From assembly GCF_000143415.4 (NCBI RefSeq), contig NW_003314275.1, forward strand, positions 319,577-383,576: 64,000 bases of DNA. Direction: 5' to 3'. A program made the translations under genes and the position numbers. This document shows positions 61,303 to 64,000 of the stretch, one piece after another (position 1 is the first letter of the stretch; each line of letters starts with the position of its first letter). This DNA comes from Selaginella moellendorffii (lineage: Eukaryota; Streptophyta; Lycopodiopsida; Selaginellales; Selaginellaceae). The notes under the pieces were generated by a model, which saw only the letters and a list, made by a program, of their open reading frames with translations, did not search any database and was not told the DNA's origin.

Positions 61303-62820
61303 ATGGGCAGCGCCTCGTCTTTCAACAAGAGATCGATCGCGCCTACCGGCGGCGGGAGTGTGATCGAGATCCCAGGTACTAGTATCAATCCAGGGAACGA
61401 GGAATCACCATCGCCATGGGCAGAAGAAGAGAAGAATGTGGATCTTGCCGATCCCACGCTTGTTCTTCCCGAGGAATGCCTAGGGCTCGTCTTCGATCGC
61501 CTCGACACGCGCGGCCGCAACGTCGCGTCGCTCGTCTGCCGCCGCTGGCTGCTCGCCGAGGCGAATTCTCGCAAGATCCTCTCGCTATCGGCGCCACTGT
61601 CGCTGCCGGTGTCGTGCCTGGAATCCAGCCTTATGCGATTTCCAGTGCTCTCCAAGCTGGGTCTCAAGTGTGAGCGAGGCGTCCCTTCCATCACCGACGA
61701 GGGGCTGGTGCTCATCGCCACGCACTGCCGCCGCCTCAGCAAGCTCAAGCTCAAGAACTGTACAGGGCTCCAAGACGATGGGCTCGTCGCCTTCGCCGCC
61801 GCGGTGTGCCGGGCATCCTTTCGATCCTTCTCGTGCTGCTCGTGTGGATTCGGCTCGCGGGGGCTCAACGCGATCATCAAGAACTGCGTGGCTCTCGAGG
61901 ATCTCTCCGTGAAGAGGCTCCGGATGGGTGGCGAGCCGGGGCAGCTGGTCGAGGGGCCGAGCAAGCTCAAGCGGCTGTCCATCAAGAACATCCTGGATGG
62001 CGGCCATGCTTTCACGCCGCTCATCGCGAGCTCCAAGCATCTTCACACGCTGATCATCTTCAAGGCTACCGGACAGTGGGACAAGCTCTTGGAGCTGTCC
62101 GTGGAGGGGCTGAGCGAGCTGACGGAGCTCAGGATCGAGAAGCTCCATCTCGGCGATCAAGGGCTGGTAGCTCTCGCAAAATGCCGCAAGCTCCAGGTGC
62201 TCTTCCTCGCCAGAACTCCTGAGTGTAGCAACACGGGGTTGTCAGCCATAGCCAACGGATGCCGGTCGCTTCGCAAGCTTCACGTTGATGGTTGCTTTAC
62301 GGGGAGAATCGGGGACAAGGGGCTGCTTGCCGTCGGCGAGAGATGTCCGGAGCTCAAGGAGCTCGTTCTCATCGGCGTGTCCGTCACCTCCAACAGTCTG
62401 GGAATTGTTTTTACGAACTGCATGGGGCTGGAGCGTCTCGCAGTGTGGAACAGCGAGACTTTTGGGGACGGGGAGCTGGCTTGCATCGGAAGCAAGTGCC
62501 AGGCTCTACGCAAGCTGTGTATCAAGTGCTGTCCCATCTCGGACCAAGGACTGGAGGCGCTGGCCAGCGGCTGTCCGAGCTTGACCAAGGTGAAGATCAA
62601 GAGGTGTAGGAGTGTATCGGCTTCGGGAGCTGCGTCGCTGATGATGGCTCACGACGGACTGGTGGTGACTTTGGAGGCTGATCAGGCGACCGAGGCAGAA
62701 CGGGGTCCGGTCGAGGAAGTTGTTCCTCTTGCTGCTGCTGGTGTTGCTGCTCCGAGCCGGTCGGCTTTTTCGAGAGCGAGGTCTGCGATTGTTGCTGCGT
62801 TAGGAAGAGTTCTCTCGTGA
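61303..62820 (+). CDS. F-box protein of the SKIP2/VFB group
   Basis: Intronless, 505 residues. The N-terminus starts MGSASSFNKRS; the glycine at position 2 with following serines makes N-myristoylation possible (inference). The F-box is at about residues 52-90 (TLVLPEECLGLVFDRLDTRG, VASLVCRRWLLAEANSRK). About a dozen amino-acid-spaced LRRs of the cysteine-containing kind follow (LSKLKLKNCTGLQDDGLVAF, LEDLSVKRLR, LRKLHVDGCFTGRIGDKGLL, LRKLCIKCCPISDQGLEALA). The closest known plant type is SKIP2 / VIER F-BOX, SCF subunits connected to auxin-related growth and lateral roots. The tail is Ala/Val rich. Confidence 0.9.
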   Translation: MGSASSFNKRSIAPTGGGSVIEIPGTSINPGNEESPSPWAEEEKNVDLADPTLVLPEECLGLVFDRLDTRGRNVASLVCRRWLLAEANSRKILSLSAPLSLPVSCLESSLMRFPVLSKLGLKCERGVPSITDEGLVLIATHCRRLSKLKLKNCTGLQDDGLVAFAAAVCRASFRSFSCCSCGFGSRGLNAIIKNCVALEDLSVKRLRMGGEPGQLVEGPSKLKRLSIKNILDGGHAFTPLIASSKHLHTLIIFKATGQWDKLLELSVEGLSELTELRIEKLHLGDQGLVALAKCRKLQVLFLARTPECSNTGLSAIANGCRSLRKLHVDGCFTGRIGDKGLLAVGERCPELKELVLIGVSVTSNSLGIVFTNCMGLERLAVWNSETFGDGELACIGSKCQALRKLCIKCCPISDQGLEALASGCPSLTKVKIKRCRSVSASGAASLMMAHDGLVVTLEADQATEAERGPVEEVVPLAAAGVAAPSRSAFSRARSAIVAALGRVLS

Positions 62821-63191
62821 TCAGGACACACAGCAAAGCACGCACGAGCAATACAATTGTTTCAGGTAGACTCGTTAGTTCTTCTTTGTGAAGCTCACGC
62901 GTTTGTCTCCGGTGTTTCCTTCAATTCAAAGATCCGTGCTTGAGTTTCGCGAAGAATAGGAGAAAAGTTTTAAGAAACATAGTAGTGCCCACTAGTGGAA
63001 AGGACTTTCAAGCGTGATGCTTGAAAGTGGCCGGTAAGCACTGTTTACTATTTTATGTGTTGATTCCTTATTCAGATGCTATGCTCCAGAACATCCAGCG
63101 GCTTTGTCCTCTTGAGAGGAGCGCGATGAAAATTCTGGCCAAGTCCTAGGCCTCTTGGGCTGTAAGGCGTGGAGTAGTAGCAAAAGAGGAA
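62821..63191. promoter_or_regulatory. zeta-carotene desaturase upstream region
   Basis: Contains a perfect inverted repeat, CTTTCAAGC at 63005-63013 and GCTTGAAAG at 63019-63027 with a 5-base loop, preceded by the palindrome CCACTAGTGG at 62989-62998. The rest should hold the 3' end of the F-box gene and the promoter of the next gene. No open frame of interest. Confidence 0.5.
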
Positions 63192-63995
63192 ATGGCCATT
63201 CTTCAAGCCGCTGCGCCGAGCGCTCCCTTCGAAAGATGCTGGAGGCGCAGCAAGAGAATGGATAAGGAGTTTGTGGGCTGCTTGCAAAATGGGAAATTGG
63301 CCAAGGTGCGAAGATTGCGAGTCTCATGCTCGTTGGAAGCCATGGTTTCTGATATGGGCAAAGGAGGTATAGTGAGCCACTTCTCAAGTTAGTGCTCGTT
63401 CTTGTGGCTCATCTTGTGTTTGATTTTTCTCTGCAGCTCCAAAAGGCCTTTTCCCTCCCGAGCCTGAGAGCTACACTGGACCCAAGCTCAAAGTTGCAAT
63501 TGTTGGTGCGGGTCTAGCTGGAATGTCCACCGCTGTTGAACTCCTCGATCAAGGACACGAGGTAAAACCGGTCAGCATGTCTGGAAAATCCTCTCAAGTT
63601 TTGTTTTTGTTTTGTCAGGTTGATATTTATGATACCAGGTCGTTCATCGGTGGAAAGGTTGGATCATACCAAGACAAGAACGGGAACCACATCGAGATGG
63701 GATTGCATGTCTTTTTTGGTTGCTATTGCAATCTCTATCGTCTCATGTCAAAGGTTTGCTTTTTAAAGATTTACAAGCAGTGATAGTATCTTTTCAGGTT
63801 GGAGCGGATGAGAATCTTCTTCTCAAAGATCATATCCATACCTTCATCAACAAAGGAGGCTTAACTGGAGGTGTGTGCGGTAATTTCGTCGCCTCTAGCT
63901 CACTCGTCGATTTGTTTTCAGAGCTGGATTTTCGATTTCCTGTCGGCGCTCCTTTGCATGGAATCAAAGCTTTTCTCACGACAAATCAGCTCAAC
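63192..63995 (+). CDS. ZDS: zeta-carotene desaturase, 5' exons (gene continues past the window)
   Basis: Exons 63192-63366, 63437-63561, 63619-63753, 63798-63870 and 63922-63995 join in phase; the last donor (AAC|GTAAG) touches the window end. Plastid FAD enzyme that converts 9,9'-di-cis-zeta-carotene through neurosporene to prolycopene. Visible: [20 protein letters not shown] with [20 protein letters not shown] (dinucleotide-binding fold GxGxxG), [40 protein letters not shown], and [20 protein letters not shown]. All these are ZDS rather than phytoene desaturase phrases. The first 60 residues are basic and Ser/Ala rich, as expected for a transit peptide; an earlier start was not found. Confidence 0.95.
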
Positions 63996-64000
63996 GTAAG

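Noticed and set aside
61275-62160. Two long minus-strand open frames opposite the SKIP2-like gene
   Set aside because: Shadows of a GC-rich, intronless gene; the plus-strand F-box/LRR frame explains the region.

Overview
The window looks like nuclear DNA of a lycophyte, most likely Selaginella (S. moellendorffii-like). Genes are close together with many short introns (about 45-150 bp, GT..AG), a plant-only gene set is present (NAC, ERF, INDETERMINATE-domain zinc finger, NPH3/BTB, HCF107/Mbb1, zeta-carotene desaturase, PLS-type PPR), and there is one gene of the microbial-type terpene synthase-like (MTPSL) class for which Selaginella is known. The species name is an inference; no search was run. 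Exon boundaries were worked out by hand from splice sites and codon phase and are internally consistent unless stated.

Left part (1-19.6 kb): 3' truncated FIP1-type polyadenylation factor (-), initiator tRNA-Met (+), thaumatin-like protein (+), intronless PPR protein (+), short NAC protein (+), about 4.5 kb of AT-rich repeat-derived DNA, an unrecognised three-exon gene (+), an NPH3-family gene (-), nucleoside diphosphate kinase (+) and an ERF transcription factor (-).

Middle part (19.6-36.5 kb): a direct duplication of about 3.8 kb (units near 19.64-23.43 and 24.79-28.6 kb). Each unit holds an F-box/LRR-like gene, dead in the left unit and open in the right one, plus a decayed PPR fragment. 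Then come AT-rich sequence with degenerate repeats, a small heavy-metal-associated (HMA) protein gene, a multi-exon pseudogene of an insulin-degrading-enzyme-like M16 protease, a small unrecognised two-exon gene and a second identical initiator tRNA-Met (-).

A second duplication structures 36.8-48.2 kb. The order is intact LRR receptor kinase, broken copy of the 5' half of a plastid FGGY (D-ribulose-kinase-like) gene, rearranged FGGY scraps interrupted by a GDSL-lipase first exon, the MTPSL terpene synthase, a truncated kinase copy, then the complete eight-exon FGGY gene. The terpene synthase therefore sits inside the degraded half of a tandem duplication.

Right part (48-64 kb): a long gene-poor stretch with simple repeats (48.2-55.9 kb), then an INDETERMINATE-domain zinc-finger gene (+), HCF107/Mbb1-type RNA-stabilising TPR protein (-), SKIP2/VFB-type F-box protein (+) and the first five exons of zeta-carotene desaturase (+), cut by the window end. 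No operon, CRISPR or phage structure is expected or seen.
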